Of a stretch of 64,000 nt of DNA, positions 1 through 8,206 are shown one piece after another. The translations under genes and the position numbers were made by a program. The stretch lies in assembly GCF_017813365.1 (NCBI RefSeq), contig NZ_JAGIZA010000002.1, positions 228,394 to 292,393 on the forward strand. The letters run 5' to 3'. This DNA is from Roseomonas indoligenes (GTDB lineage: Bacteria > Pseudomonadota > Alphaproteobacteria > Acetobacterales > Acetobacteraceae). Each line of letters starts with the position of its first letter. Position 1 is the stretch's first letter. Under the pieces are notes generated by a model. The model saw only the letters and a list, made by a program, of their open reading frames with translations, was not told the DNA's origin and searched no databases.

Positions 1-223
1 CATGCAGCGCGCGATCGTGCGGACCCTGCCGAAGTCGGTGGCCGATGCCGGCCGCGTCTCCACCGGCGGCATGCAGCGCGCGATCGTGCGGACCCTGCCG
101 AAGTCGGTGGCCGATGCCGGCCGCGTCTCCACCGGCGGCATGCAGCGCGCGATCGTGCGGACCCTGCCGAAGTCGGTGGCCGATGCCGGCCGTGTCTCCA
201 CCGGCGGCATGCAGCGCGCGATC
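1..223. repeat. 69-bp direct tandem repeat, 3.2 copies
   Basis: Three abutting 69-bp units (1-69, 70-138, 139-207) and a 16-nt fourth partial unit (208-223). Units 1 and 2 are identical; unit 3 differs by one C-to-T at 193. There are no spacers between units. Because 69 is a multiple of 3, the reading frame is preserved and each unit encodes a 23-residue block. The array runs off the left edge, so the true copy number is unknown. The near identity points to recent expansion by slippage or unequal recombination. Confidence 0.95.
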
Positions 224-226
224 TGA
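2..226 (+). CDS. 3' end of a repeat-containing protein (5' part outside window)
   Basis: This frame reads through the 69-bp repeats and stops at TGA 224-226, one third into the fourth unit. Each 23-aa block begins MQRAIVRTLPKSVADAGR and ends VSTGG, a mildly amphipathic basic sequence. I do not recognise a family. The frame is open to the left edge, so the gene probably starts upstream, although every unit also supplies an ATG. Other frames stay open through the repeat too, because its length is a multiple of 3, so the coding call is tentative. A 7-bp stem (266-283) lies just downstream. Confidence 0.4.
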   Translation: MQRAIVRTLPKSVADAGRVSTGGMQRAIVRTLPKSVADAGRVSTGGMQRAIVRTLPKSVADAGRVSTGGMQRAI

Positions 227-265
227 TCGACTGCGCCTCTCCGGCCGGGGGCATTGCCAGACTCC

Positions 266-283
266 CCGACCGGGAGCGGTCGG
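266..283 (+). terminator. Possible stem-loop terminator after the repeat ORF
   Basis: CCGACCG (266-272), loop GGAG, CGGTCGG (277-283): a perfect 7-bp GC stem 40 nt after the stop of the repeat ORF. Only a short TT follows, so intrinsic termination would be weak. The remaining intergenic sequence up to 331 shows nothing else. Confidence 0.35.
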
Positions 284-331
284 TTGCCATGGTAAGGCTC
301 GTAGCGGCGAAATCCTGGAGCGCGTGGCAGC

Positions 332-1135
332 ATGTCAGTAAACCTCACCGAGCCGCCTCTTTCCCTGCTGGATAGCCACCTTCCCGAGGGGAAGGTGGTC
401 CAGTTCTACAACCTCTTCCCGGGATGCCGGCCGCCGCAGCGCGCTGCGCGAGACGGTCACGGCACCATACCCATTCGCGCCTACCGTCATTGCGAGGCGC
501 TGTGCTCCGCCGCCGCCTTCGGCTGGCACGTCTTCCCGCCGATGGATTTCCAGCTCGTCTGGGACGGCAGCACCGAGATCCAGTGGACCTACGACGACGC
601 GGAGGGCTGGTATCCTCTCCACGTCGCCCAGTTCCCCCACTTTGCCGAACAGTTCGATCAGGGCGCTCCCGAGGATGCCGTGGGTTTCTCGCCCCCATTC
701 CTCACATCCTTCGTCGAGCCGGGCGTCGTGCAGATCTGGACTGGCCTCGTTGCCCGCACGGCTCCGGGCTGGAACCTTCTCCTCCGTCCTCCCGCCAACG
801 TCCCGCGCGACCTCGGCTACGAGCACTTCGAGGGGATCGTCGAGACCGACCGCTGGTTCGGTCCTCTCTTCTTCAATGTCCGCCTGACCCGCACGGAGGT
901 CCCGGTTCGCTTCCGCGCCGGCTATCCGGTGATGCAGGTGCAGCCCGTACGGCAGGAGACGCCCGGCCTCGTGGACCGCTTCGAGGTCTCCGAGGGCCTG
1001 GCCTCCTTCTCCGACGCCGACTGGGAGGCTTTCCGTCAGACCGTCGTCCGGCCCAACCAGGATCCCAATCGGGTCCGTGGCGCGTACGGAGCCGAGAGTC
1101 GCCGCGGCAAGCGCCGTGGGCAGGAGGGAGCTTGA
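332..1135 (+). CDS. DUF6065 family protein
   Basis: 267 aa, function unknown. The central part (about residues 145-205) carries what I recognise as the DUF6065 signature: a GWNLLLRPPANVPRD segment, then GIVETDRWFGPLFFNV, then VRFRAGYPVMQVQPV. The N-terminal half has an aromatic-rich AFGWHVFPPMDF segment in the position of the family's HGW motif. There is no signal peptide or membrane segment, so a soluble cytoplasmic protein is likely. GGAGCG about 10 nt upstream supports the ATG. Its stop TGA overlaps the TTG start of the EamA exporter gene (TTGA), suggesting translational coupling. Family members have no established biochemical role, and this identification is from memory of the motif. Confidence 0.75.
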   Translation: MSVNLTEPPLSLLDSHLPEGKVVQFYNLFPGCRPPQRAARDGHGTIPIRAYRHCEALCSAAAFGWHVFPPMDFQLVWDGSTEIQWTYDDAEGWYPLHVAQFPHFAEQFDQGAPEDAVGFSPPFLTSFVEPGVVQIWTGLVARTAPGWNLLLRPPANVPRDLGYEHFEGIVETDRWFGPLFFNVRLTRTEVPVRFRAGYPVMQVQPVRQETPGLVDRFEVSEGLASFSDADWEAFRQTVVRPNQDPNRVRGAYGAESRRGKRRGQEGA

Positions 1136-2136
1136 TCGCCGCCCCGGCCGGAATGCTGCGAGGCCTCCTCTGGGCGTCGCTCGCGGTGCTTATCGCCGCC
1201 ACCTATCCGGTGATCACCCGCCTTGGCGTCACCCGGCAAGCAATGACCCCGCTTGAGCTGGCGACGCTGCGGTTCGTGGTGGCGGCCGTCGTTCTCTCCC
1301 CTGTCCTCGTCGCCATGCTCCGCCGGCTCGACCGGCGGGGGTGGACGGAGGCGGCTCTCCTCACCCTCTGCCAGGGCACGCCGCTGGCGACCCTCATTGC
1401 CGGCGGGCTCGCTCTGGCTCCTGCGGCGCATGGCTCCGCACTGACCCTTGGGCTGATGCCGGCCATCACCATTCTTCTCCGGAGTGCCGGCGGCGAGCGC
1501 TTCGCCCCTCGCGCCCTGGTTGGCGCGACGCTGATCGCAGCCGGCGCCGCCTGCCTTGCCGGTCTCGACATGCAGGCCGGCGGCGGCTCCCTGCTCGGTC
1601 ACGGGATGTTCGTCCTCGCTGCCGTGATGGGTTCCACCTATTTCCTCCGCCTCCGTCGTTCTGGCTTCACCGCCACCGAGGGCGCCGCCATCGTGGCCGG
1701 CCTCTCCGCCGTCGGCGGTGTCCTGGCACTCGCCCTTATCGGTGGGCTCGGACGGCTCGCGCAGGTCGCGCCGGGGGACCTCCTGCTTCAGGCTGTGTTC
1801 CAGGGCGTACTGGTCGGCGTGGCCGCGATGGTGGCCCTCAACCAGGCAATTGTCCTGCTTGGCCCCACCGCCGCCACCGTCTGCCTCTCCCTGGTCCCCG
1901 CTACAGCGGCCCTCCTCGCCCTACCCGTTCTCGGCGAGGCCTCCTCCCTCGGCGAGTGGCTCGCCTTTGCCGCCATGGTGCTCGGCGCCGCCCTGGCCGC
2001 AGCCTGCGAGCGGCGGGCCGTGACGCCTCAGTCAGGCGCCAGCAACTCTCCGGGCCGGCCGGAACGCCGCCCGGCCTGGATCAAGCATCTCAAGCTCGTC
2101 CTCCGCCTGGCCGATGGCCGGGCTGGGGCAGCGTAA
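1132..2136 (+). CDS. EamA/DMT-family transporter (RhaT/RarD-like exporter)
   Basis: 334 aa with about ten hydrophobic segments in two EamA repeats (roughly residues 10-140 and 155-290). Typical features are PVITRLGVT near the N-terminus and the final helices ending around AACERR. Family members export small metabolites such as amino acids; no substrate can be read here. I chose the TTG at 1132 because AGGAGGG lies 3 nt upstream and TTGA overlaps the previous stop. ATG 1153 is the alternative. Long upstream extension of this frame into the DUF6065 gene is a shadow. An unusual charged 40-residue C-terminal tail follows the last helix. Confidence 0.85.
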   Translation: MIAAPAGMLRGLLWASLAVLIAATYPVITRLGVTRQAMTPLELATLRFVVAAVVLSPVLVAMLRRLDRRGWTEAALLTLCQGTPLATLIAGGLALAPAAHGSALTLGLMPAITILLRSAGGERFAPRALVGATLIAAGAACLAGLDMQAGGGSLLGHGMFVLAAVMGSTYFLRLRRSGFTATEGAAIVAGLSAVGGVLALALIGGLGRLAQVAPGDLLLQAVFQGVLVGVAAMVALNQAIVLLGPTAATVCLSLVPATAALLALPVLGEASSLGEWLAFAAMVLGAALAAACERRAVTPQSGASNSPGRPERRPAWIKHLKLVLRLADGRAGAA

Positions 2137-2150
2137 ATCAGGAGACCCGC

Positions 2151-2333
2151 ATGCGAGGCGAAATGAGCACTCTCAAGCGAGACCTGCCGCACGATGCCGA
2201 TCGACTGGACCAGGTTGTGCAACGGCTCGCGACGACGGCGCGGATGGCGAGACTCAGTGTGGCCGGCGACCTGGTGGAGGCGCTGCAGCGCGCCCTCCTG
2301 GCTCAGCGCCTGAGTCCGTTGCGAGAGGACTAG
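2151..2333 (+). CDS. Small hypothetical protein (60 aa)
   Basis: 60 aa, rich in Arg, Leu and Ala, and probably helical. It has no recognisable domain. The ATG at 2151 has AGGAG (2140-2144) seven nt upstream; a second in-frame ATG at 2163 (MSTLKRD) is also possible. It lies 14 nt after the EamA gene on the same strand and probably shares its transcript. The composition resembles small regulatory or helical-bundle proteins, but no function can be assigned. Confidence 0.55.
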   Translation: MRGEMSTLKRDLPHDADRLDQVVQRLATTARMARLSVAGDLVEALQRALLAQRLSPLRED

Positions 2334-2485
2334 CGGTCCCACACTCCGGACCTGCCTCGTCGATCGTCCGGCGGCTCGCGCCAGCTCCATCGCGATCCAA
2401 ACCGGACCGTCATACCTGACGGCATTCGGCCGGCCCCTTTTGGCAACGCCGCGCCAGCGCCATTCCGTGCCAGGAGAAAGGCCCC

Positions 2486-3394
2486 GTGCAAAGCCCTTTC
2501 CAGAACACGCGCTTCCTCACAGTCGGCAACACACTCTCTTCCCCCCAAGCTGCCCTTTCGGACCGGGCGGTCGCGCACCTTGCTGCGGAGACGCTCGTCC
2601 TCGGCTGCCTGTATCAGCGGCGTGGTGGCGCCTATGTCCGGATCCCCGTGCACCGGCGGCAGCAGTTTACGGGCTGTGAGTGGCATTGCCGCCGCGTGGA
2701 CGGCCGCCTCGTCAGCGTCGGCATCACCTGCGAGCCGCTGGAGGAGTGGCTAACCCTGGCCGAAACAGCGCCGGACGACGTGGTGGAGCTTTACCGCGGG
2801 ATCCTGGGCCGCCGCGACATTCCGGCGAACGAGCTGTTCTGGGGGTCCGACATCTACACGCGGAGCGCCGACGGCTATGACCTTGTCTTCGCGGCCGGCG
2901 AATACAACCCGCTCAACGCCTGGAACACGGTGCGCGGCGCCGTGCATATCAACGGCTCCGCGCGGGGCGGCTTCGACACTGCCCCTGCTGACGACACCCC
3001 GCCCCGCCTCCGACTGCGCCTACCGAAGAAGGGGCTTCTGTTTCTCGGCGGGGTCGACATGACGGCGGAGGTGCTGCGCGTGTCGCGGGACGACGGGCGG
3101 GGGTGGATCGATCGCCTGGAGGTCGCGGTGCCTGCCGGGGAGCACTGGGCGCTGAGTGAACTCGTTCTCGCGTCCGGAGACCGCTTCACCCCGCTCGGCC
3201 TCGTCGAGGCTCTCGTCGGCGACATCGCCCGCCCGCCCGCGGGCCAGGCGGCGCGGCCGATGCCCATCTTGCAGCCGGCCTGGAAACGCCCCCGCGCCTC
3301 GGGGGACCGTCTGCCCTTCTTGCCGGGCCGTATGGTCGCGGACGCCCTGTTGCGGCAGTTGGGAGCTGCGCAGCCCGTCGTGAGCTATGCCTGA
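2486..3394 (+). CDS. Hypothetical protein (302 aa)
   Basis: 302 aa, not recognised. It is a soluble protein without signal peptide. It has a Trp/Cys-containing segment (GCEWHCRRVDGR, about 62-73), an acidic helical part (EEWLTLAETAPDDVVELY, about 84-101) and a probable beta-rich C-terminal half. GTG start at 2486 with AGGAGA 8 nt upstream. It sits between the EamA cluster and the BTAD regulator on the same strand, in a stretch with less extreme codon bias than the rest of the window. The context gives no clear role. Confidence 0.7.
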   Translation: MQSPFQNTRFLTVGNTLSSPQAALSDRAVAHLAAETLVLGCLYQRRGGAYVRIPVHRRQQFTGCEWHCRRVDGRLVSVGITCEPLEEWLTLAETAPDDVVELYRGILGRRDIPANELFWGSDIYTRSADGYDLVFAAGEYNPLNAWNTVRGAVHINGSARGGFDTAPADDTPPRLRLRLPKKGLLFLGGVDMTAEVLRVSRDDGRGWIDRLEVAVPAGEHWALSELVLASGDRFTPLGLVEALVGDIARPPAGQAARPMPILQPAWKRPRASGDRLPFLPGRMVADALLRQLGAAQPVVSYA

Positions 3395-3402
3395 CGCGGA
3401 CC

Positions 3403-3435
3403 CACCTAGGCGCTGGCTGACGCTTCGCCTAGGTG
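3403..3435 (+). promoter_or_regulatory. Perfect 10-bp inverted repeat between two genes
   Basis: CACCTAGGCG (3403-3412) and its exact complement CGCCTAGGTG (3426-3435) flank a 13-nt loop. The repeat starts 8 nt after the stop of the 302-aa gene. No U-tract follows; instead a TATAAC hexamer occurs at 3447-3452, ahead of the BTAD gene. It may be a factor-independent hairpin or, more likely, an operator at the BTAD promoter. The inner CCTAGG is itself palindromic, giving two dyads. Confidence 0.5.
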
Positions 3436-3505
3436 CGGCGCTCGGGTATAACACGCCCGTGTTTCAACACCCTTGCCGTCCGCACAGAAGCAGACCGACC
3501 ACGAC

Positions 3506-5500
3506 ATGAGGTCGCCGCAGCCCTTGATCGAGCCGCAGGCGTGGGCCCGGATCACCCTCCTGGGGCCGGTCCGCGCCTGTGATGCGGCAGGGCACGACCT
3601 TCCCCTGCGGACGCGAAAAGGCCGCGCGTTGCTCGGCCACCTCCTTCTAGCCCGCGGGCGGCCGGTCAGCCGCCTGCGGCTGGCGACGCTGCTATGGGAA
3701 CGGTCGGGCGAGATCGAGGCGCGGGCGAGCCTTCGCCAAGCCCTGGCCGAGGTCGTCCGTGCCTTGCAGGGAGCGCCCGCCCCCATCCTCGTTGTCGATC
3801 GGGAGAGCATTCGGGCCGACGCCGCGTGCTGCGAGGTGGACGCGTTAGCGCTGCTGGACGGCCAAATGCCACTGGAATGGCCGGTGGCCCCACTGATGGA
3901 CGGTCTGGAGGACATCGGGGAGGGCTTCGGCGAGTGGCTGATAGGGCAGCGGGAGGCGGTCCGGTTCCGGCTACGGGACTTGCTCGGAGAAGAGGCGGAC
4001 CGCCTCGCCGCCGACCCGGACAAACAGGCCGAGGCCGTTGAGCTCGCCCGTCGCGCGGTCGAATCCGACGTCGCCGACGAGGCTGGATGGCGCCGGCTCA
4101 TCAGGTTGCATTTAGCCGCGGGCGACCGCGCCCTCGCTCTACAAACCTATGAGCGCTGCTGCGACGCCCTGCGCCGGAGCCTGGATGTTGCCCCATCTCC
4201 TAAGACGAAGGAACTCGCGGAGCGGATCCGCACCCAGCGGCTGGCCTCCTCAGCGCCCTCGCCCAACCTGCCCTCTCTCGCCTTGTCGCAGCCGATCGCT
4301 GCCGCCCCATCAGACGATCAGCCCTTACGCGTCGGGGTGGTTCCAGCCCAGTTCCAGGGTGGGAGAGAACCAGACGCTATCACGACCGCCTATGTCGGGG
4401 ACGTGGCTCTGGAACTTGCGCGCTACCATCACTTCGACGTCATTTCTCCGATGGGCCTCGGTCCCTGGCTTGCCGAGCAGCCGGATGCTGAAGCGCTCCG
4501 GGCGCTCAACCTCGATTACGTCGTAAACGTCTCCATTCGCGGACCAGAACTGGACCGGCACCTTCTCGTCTCGCTGGTCGATATCGCCGAGTTGGCTCGC
4601 CCTCTCTGGAGCGCTCGCGCTCCGCTCCGCCCCGATGCCGCAGGGGAGGTACAAAGTGATGTGCTGCACGGCCTCGTCGCACGCCTAGAGCCGGTCATCC
4701 TGCATACGGAAGGAACGCGCCCGATCTCGCGGCACGCAACCGGAACCGCGGCCACCGTGCTGCGTGCGATTCCGCGCCTCTTCAGCATGGAGGCCTCACG
4801 TTTCATGGAGGCAGGCCAACTGCTGGCGGAAGCCGTGACGCGCTCCCCCGAGAACGCCATGGCCGCCGCCTGGGCCGCCCATTGGCACGTGTTCCAGATC
4901 GGCCAGGGCTGGGCGACGGACCCCCGGGCTGCACTGGAGGAGGCTGAGCGTCTTGCGACGCTGGCGATGAGCCTCGATCCCGAGAACGCGGAGGGCCTGG
5001 CCATCTATGGCCACGTGAACTCCTTCCTGCACAAGGATTTCGCCAGTGCGAAGCACTACTTCGCGCAGTCGCTCGAGTTGAACCCTCATCAGGCCTTCGC
5101 CTGGGCGATGTCCGGCGCCACCCATGTCTATTCCGGCGATCTGACGGAGGCGATGCGGCGCATGGAGCGATACCGGACGCTGGCGCCGTTTCACCCGCAC
5201 GACCGGATCCTTCGCCATACATTCACGGCGGCGCATCTGCTGGCGGGCCGGTTTGAGGAGGCCGTCATGATCGGCCGGCGGTCCGTTCGGGCAAGTCCGG
5301 GCTTCGTCAACGGCTACAAGCATGTTCTCGCCGCTCTGGGGCACCTTGGGATGCGACGTGAAGCCAAGCCCCTCTTGGAGAGGCTGCTGACACACGAGTC
5401 GGACTTCAAGGTCCAGAACTTCGTCGAGAGCTATCCATTCAATCGGATTGAGGATCGCGAGATCTACGAGGCGGGCCTTCGCCTCGCCGGGGCGAAGTAA
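3506..5500 (+). CDS. BTAD-domain (SARP-like) transcriptional regulator with TPR C-terminus
   Basis: 664 aa from the ATG at 3506 (675 aa if TTG 3473 is used; neither has a good ribosome site). Residues about 12-95 form a winged-helix DNA-binding domain of the SARP type (LRTRKGRALLGHLLLARGR). Residues about 100-235 are a bacterial transcriptional activation domain. A middle domain around residue 270 (RVGVVPAQF, YVGDVALELAR) resembles TolB-like sensor regions. The C-terminal 250 residues contain tetratricopeptide-type helices (DPENAEGLAIYGHVNSFL, ELNPHQAFAWAMSGATHVY). It probably controls nearby genes. At least three in-frame TTA codons, nearly absent elsewhere in the window, suggest transfer. 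Confidence 0.85.
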   Translation: MRSPQPLIEPQAWARITLLGPVRACDAAGHDLPLRTRKGRALLGHLLLARGRPVSRLRLATLLWERSGEIEARASLRQALAEVVRALQGAPAPILVVDRESIRADAACCEVDALALLDGQMPLEWPVAPLMDGLEDIGEGFGEWLIGQREAVRFRLRDLLGEEADRLAADPDKQAEAVELARRAVESDVADEAGWRRLIRLHLAAGDRALALQTYERCCDALRRSLDVAPSPKTKELAERIRTQRLASSAPSPNLPSLALSQPIAAAPSDDQPLRVGVVPAQFQGGREPDAITTAYVGDVALELARYHHFDVISPMGLGPWLAEQPDAEALRALNLDYVVNVSIRGPELDRHLLVSLVDIAELARPLWSARAPLRPDAAGEVQSDVLHGLVARLEPVILHTEGTRPISRHATGTAATVLRAIPRLFSMEASRFMEAGQLLAEAVTRSPENAMAAAWAAHWHVFQIGQGWATDPRAALEEAERLATLAMSLDPENAEGLAIYGHVNSFLHKDFASAKHYFAQSLELNPHQAFAWAMSGATHVYSGDLTEAMRRMERYRTLAPFHPHDRILRHTFTAAHLLAGRFEEAVMIGRRSVRASPGFVNGYKHVLAALGHLGMRREAKPLLERLLTHESDFKVQNFVESYPFNRIEDREIYEAGLRLAGAK

Positions 5501-5640
5501 TCCGGATCGGCGCCGATCGGTACTGTTGCATGATCTACGATCAGCACCGGTCGTACTCCCGCCAGTTCCGGGTCCGGCAACGCACCTTCGAGGGTCCAGC
5601 CGGCGTCACTGCCTTAAAGCTGCTGGTGCTCGAAGAAAAA

Positions 5641-5716
5641 TGGTGCCCAGGGGCGGAATCGAACCACCGACACTGCGATTTTCAGTCGCATGCTCTACCA
5701 ACTGAGCTACCTGGGC
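5641..5716 (-). tRNA. tRNA-Phe (GAA)
   Basis: Reading the minus strand gives a 76-nt cloverleaf. The acceptor GCCCAGG pairs with CCTGGGC, the D-arm GCTCAGTTGGTAGAGC is present, the anticodon stem-loop is GCGACTGAAAATCGC with anticodon GAA, the T-arm contains GGTTCGATTCC, and CCA is encoded (5641-5643). A T-rich run (TTTTTCTT) follows directly and probably terminates transcription. Its 3' end faces the accessory stretch at 1-5500, the usual geometry for integration at a tRNA. Confidence 0.97.
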
Positions 5717-5795
5717 CCAGACGAGGCTATTGGCCCCGCCGGCTGCGGTGGCGGGGGATAAACGATGTGCCGGCCCCTGTCCAGGGCATCCCGGC

Positions 5796-5966
5796 TCATT
5801 CCGCGTCGTCATCTTCCGACGTTTCCGGCTCGCCCGGCACGGCATAGGTGCCGCCCAGCCAGCGCCCGAGATCCACGGCCCGGCAACGCGGGGAGCAGAA
5901 GGGGCGTGTGGCGGGCTGGGCCGGGCGGCCGCAGATCGGGCAGGCGGTGGACTGTTCAGCCGGCAC
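5796..5966 (-). CDS. yacG: YacG-type zinc-binding protein (DNA gyrase inhibitor family)
   Basis: 56 aa. It carries the four-cysteine zinc signature: CPIC near residue 10 and CSPRC near residue 27, followed by [16 protein letters not shown] and an acidic tail. In E. coli YacG binds GyrB and inhibits gyrase. The GTG start lies inside the last codons of the upstream RNase E/G-like gene (about 11-nt overlap), and the order maf - RNase E/G-like - yacG is familiar in alphaproteobacteria. It is the last protein gene before tRNA-Phe on this strand. Confidence 0.9.
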   Translation of the reverse strand: MPAEQSTACPICGRPAQPATRPFCSPRCRAVDLGRWLGGTYAVPGEPETSEDDDAE

Positions 5967-7086
5967 TGGATCGCGCCTCCTCGACGACCTCCTCGCCCGG
6001 CATCAGCGCCGGGTCGGGGCGAAGGGAGATAGGGTGGGTCGCCGCGCCGGCGAAGGCCTCCAGCGCCCCGGGCTCGCCCCGCAGCGCCCCGATCACGCGG
6101 GGATGGGCCCGCATTGCCAGAGCCGCGCCGGGGCGGGAGGTGGCCTCCCGTGCCGCGCGCCGCAGCGCACGCAGGCCGAGCGTCAGTGGGTTGGGCGGGA
6201 AGCCCAGTACCTCATGCAGCGGGGGATGGATGCGCGTGCGGACCATTTCCATCAAGCCCAACCCCGTCAGCCCCACAACGCGCAGCAGTGGATCCGCTCC
6301 CGCAGCGCTCTTCAGCGCGGGCAGCAGCCCGGCGCGGGACTTCGCCGTTCCGCCGGCCAGGTCCAGCAGGATCGGCCCGGCCAGGTGGCGGAGGCGGATC
6401 TGCCGGGCCGCCTCGGCCATGGCTGCGCTGTTCACGGCACGATGCGCGCCGGAATCGCGGCCCGCGGCGGCCCCCGTGTCCACGTCCAGCGCCGTCAATG
6501 CCGGGGTGGGATGGATCAGCAGCCGCCCGCCGCCGGGCAAGGGAATTTCGGGAGAGGCGAGAAGGTCGAACTCCGTCTCCACGGCCTCGTCGAAGGTGGG
6601 GCGCGACAGCAGGCGCACCCGCGCGGGGTCCAGTGCCGCGCGCAGCCGCGCGGCTTCCGCGGGCGAGTCCGAGAGCAGCCCGGCCCCGGGATGCGCGGCC
6701 GCCAGGCGCAGCGCCGCATCGGGCCCGCGGCGCAGGAGGCGCAGGGATCCGCTTCCCGGCAGGTCCGCGGGAAGTCCGGTGGCGGAGAGGCGCGGCCCCT
6801 TGCCGCCCTGCGGGGCGCGGGTAACGCGCAGGGGCAGGATATCGCCCTCGGAAACCCGCTCACCGCCCTGTGCGTCGGGCAGGAAGCCGCTCTCCCCGCC
6901 CTCCATCGCCACGAAGACGCCGGAAAGGGCGGGCACGCGGGCGGTGACGCGACAGAGATGCAGGTCGCCCACCCCGTCCGGATGGGCCGGGCGCTCGATG
7001 AAGGCTGCCTCGAGCCGCCCGTCCCGCCACAGCGCCACCCGGCGCTCGCCGGGGGAGGTGGAGGCGAGGATGGAAGGCTCAGCCAT
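5956..7086 (-). CDS. Short ribonuclease E/G family protein
   Basis: 376 aa, much shorter than RNase G (about 490) or RNase E. The N-terminus has an S1-like segment ([17 protein letters not shown], about 55-71). The DNase I-like catalytic region has the two conserved aspartates in ALDVDTG and ILLDLAGG and the equivalent of the RLRDLAG helix (RLRHLAG). The Zn-link cysteine motif (CPxCxG) and the small C-terminal domain are missing. The ATG immediately follows the TGA of maf, so translation is coupled. The likely role is RNA processing or decay; activity without the Zn-link, which tetramerises RNase E, is uncertain. Confidence 0.85.
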   Translation of the reverse strand: MAEPSILASTSPGERRVALWRDGRLEAAFIERPAHPDGVGDLHLCRVTARVPALSGVFVAMEGGESGFLPDAQGGERVSEGDILPLRVTRAPQGGKGPRLSATGLPADLPGSGSLRLLRRGPDAALRLAAAHPGAGLLSDSPAEAARLRAALDPARVRLLSRPTFDEAVETEFDLLASPEIPLPGGGRLLIHPTPALTALDVDTGAAAGRDSGAHRAVNSAAMAEAARQIRLRHLAGPILLDLAGGTAKSRAGLLPALKSAAGADPLLRVVGLTGLGLMEMVRTRIHPPLHEVLGFPPNPLTLGLRALRRAAREATSRPGAALAMRAHPRVIGALRGEPGALEAFAGAATHPISLRPDPALMPGEEVVEEARSSAG

Positions 7087-7716
7087 TCAGGGCCGAAGCC
7101 ACCCCACGCCGCGCAGCAGCTGGGCGGTCTCGAACAGCGGCAGGCCCACGACGTTGGAGTGGCTGCCGGAGAGGAAGCGAACGAAGACCTCCGCCCGCTG
7201 GTGGATGGCGTAGCCGCCTGCCTTGCCCTCCCACTCGCCGGAGGCGACGTAGTCGTCCATCTGGGCGTCTGTCAGGCGCTGGAAGGCGAGGGTGGTCTCC
7301 ACCAGCCGCGTCCGTACCAAGGTGTCCGGTGTGATCAACGCGACGCCCGTGGTCACGCGGTGGCGGCGGCCGGAGAGGAATTCGAGGAACCGCCGCGCCT
7401 CCTCCGCATCCCCGGGCTTGCCCAGGATGCGGCGGCCGACGCCAACCACCGTGTCGGCGGCCAGCACCAGCGCGCCGGGGCTTCGGGCCGCCACGGCCTC
7501 CGCCTTGGCGCGGGAGAGCCGGCCGGCCAGCCGGCGCGGGAGCTCGGCCTTGCCGGGCGTCTCGTCGATATCGGCGGGATCCACACGATCGGGCACGATG
7601 CCCAGCCGGGCCAGCAGGTCCAGGCGGCGCGGGCTGGCGCTCGCAAGGACAAGGGGCGGGCGCGGCGCATCGCCGACCGGCACCAGGGCGGCTTCTGACA
7701 GCAGGTCCGAAGGCAA
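7087..7716 (-). CDS. maf: Maf-like nucleoside triphosphate pyrophosphatase
   Basis: 209 aa, typical length. The N-terminal LASASPRRLDLL motif (about 24-35) binds nucleotide. AADTVV (about 86-91) holds the catalytic acidic residue, and the ADTVVGVGRRILGKP and GEWEGKAGGYAIHQ segments are standard for the family. Maf/YhdE/YceF proteins hydrolyse dTTP/UTP or modified NTPs to monophosphates and are implicated in house-cleaning and septum control. It is 13 nt downstream of infA and abuts the RNase E/G-like gene. The C-terminal AIHQRAEVFVRFLSGSHSNVVGLP stretch completes the fold. Confidence 0.93.
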   Translation of the reverse strand: MPSDLLSEAALVPVGDAPRPPLVLASASPRRLDLLARLGIVPDRVDPADIDETPGKAELPRRLAGRLSRAKAEAVAARSPGALVLAADTVVGVGRRILGKPGDAEEARRFLEFLSGRRHRVTTGVALITPDTLVRTRLVETTLAFQRLTDAQMDDYVASGEWEGKAGGYAIHQRAEVFVRFLSGSHSNVVGLPLFETAQLLRGVGWLRP

Positions 7717-7729
7717 AGGGAAGCCGGCC

Positions 7730-7948
7730 TTACTTGAAGCGGAAGGTGATCCGGCCCTTGGTCAGGTCGTAGGGCGTCATCTCCACGTTCACTCGATCCC
7801 CGGCCAGCACGCGGATGCGGTTCTTGCGCATCTTTCCGCTCGTGTGGGCCAGGACCATGTGCTCGTTGTCCAGCTTCACGCGGAACATGGCGTTGGGCAG
7901 AAGCTCCACCACCTGACCGCTGAACTCGATCATGTCTTCCTTCGACAT
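7730..7948 (-). CDS. infA: Translation initiation factor IF-1
   Basis: 72 aa, the standard IF-1 length, a single OB-fold domain. It begins [20 protein letters not shown] and ends [13 protein letters not shown], both highly conserved. IF-1 binds the ribosomal A site during initiation. The ATG at 7948 has AAGGAT upstream. It is followed by maf, RNase E/G-like and yacG on the same strand, a common alphaproteobacterial arrangement, and probably has its own promoter in the 258-nt gap after hisD. Confidence 0.97.
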   Translation of the reverse strand: MSKEDMIEFSGQVVELLPNAMFRVKLDNEHMVLAHTSGKMRKNRIRVLAGDRVNVEMTPYDLTKGRITFRFK

Positions 7949-8167
7949 GCGTATCCTTTTTCGTCGCGGGGCATGGGGGCGGGGGCGCCGCAGCCCCGCG
8001 ATGGGTTGGGGCGGCGCTGGATCATCGGGCGGCGCGGTTGCGCGTCCGGCCCGGCACGCGAACAGGCGCGGACCCGCGATCGGGCCGCGCAATGTGGGGG
8101 CTGAGCGTCGGGAACATGATGCCCTGCGCCGTCAGGGTCAAGGAAGGGGACCATTCCCCTGCGGAAT

Positions 8168-8193
8168 GAGGCCCCGCGATGCGCGGGAGCCTC
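8168..8193 (-). terminator. GC hairpin downstream of hisD
   Basis: GAGGCCCCGCG - ATG - CGCGGGAGCCTC forms an 11-bp stem with a one-base bulge, 13 nt after the hisD stop. No strong U-tract follows. It may terminate the murA-hisG-hisD transcript before infA. Nothing else is evident in the 7949-8206 gap except the expected infA promoter region. Confidence 0.4.
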
Positions 8194-8206
8194 ACCCAGC
8201 GAAGCG

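Noticed and set aside
1-223. CRISPR-like repeat array
   Set aside because: The 69-bp units abut without spacers and preserve a reading frame.
424-1131. 237-residue N-terminal extension of the EamA transporter
   Set aside because: It is the +1 shadow of the DUF6065 gene; TTG 1132 has its own AGGAGGG.
5505-5518. Terminator at palindrome GATCGGCGCCGATC after the BTAD gene
   Set aside because: Perfect 14-bp palindrome but with no loop or U-tract, so a hairpin terminator is unlikely.
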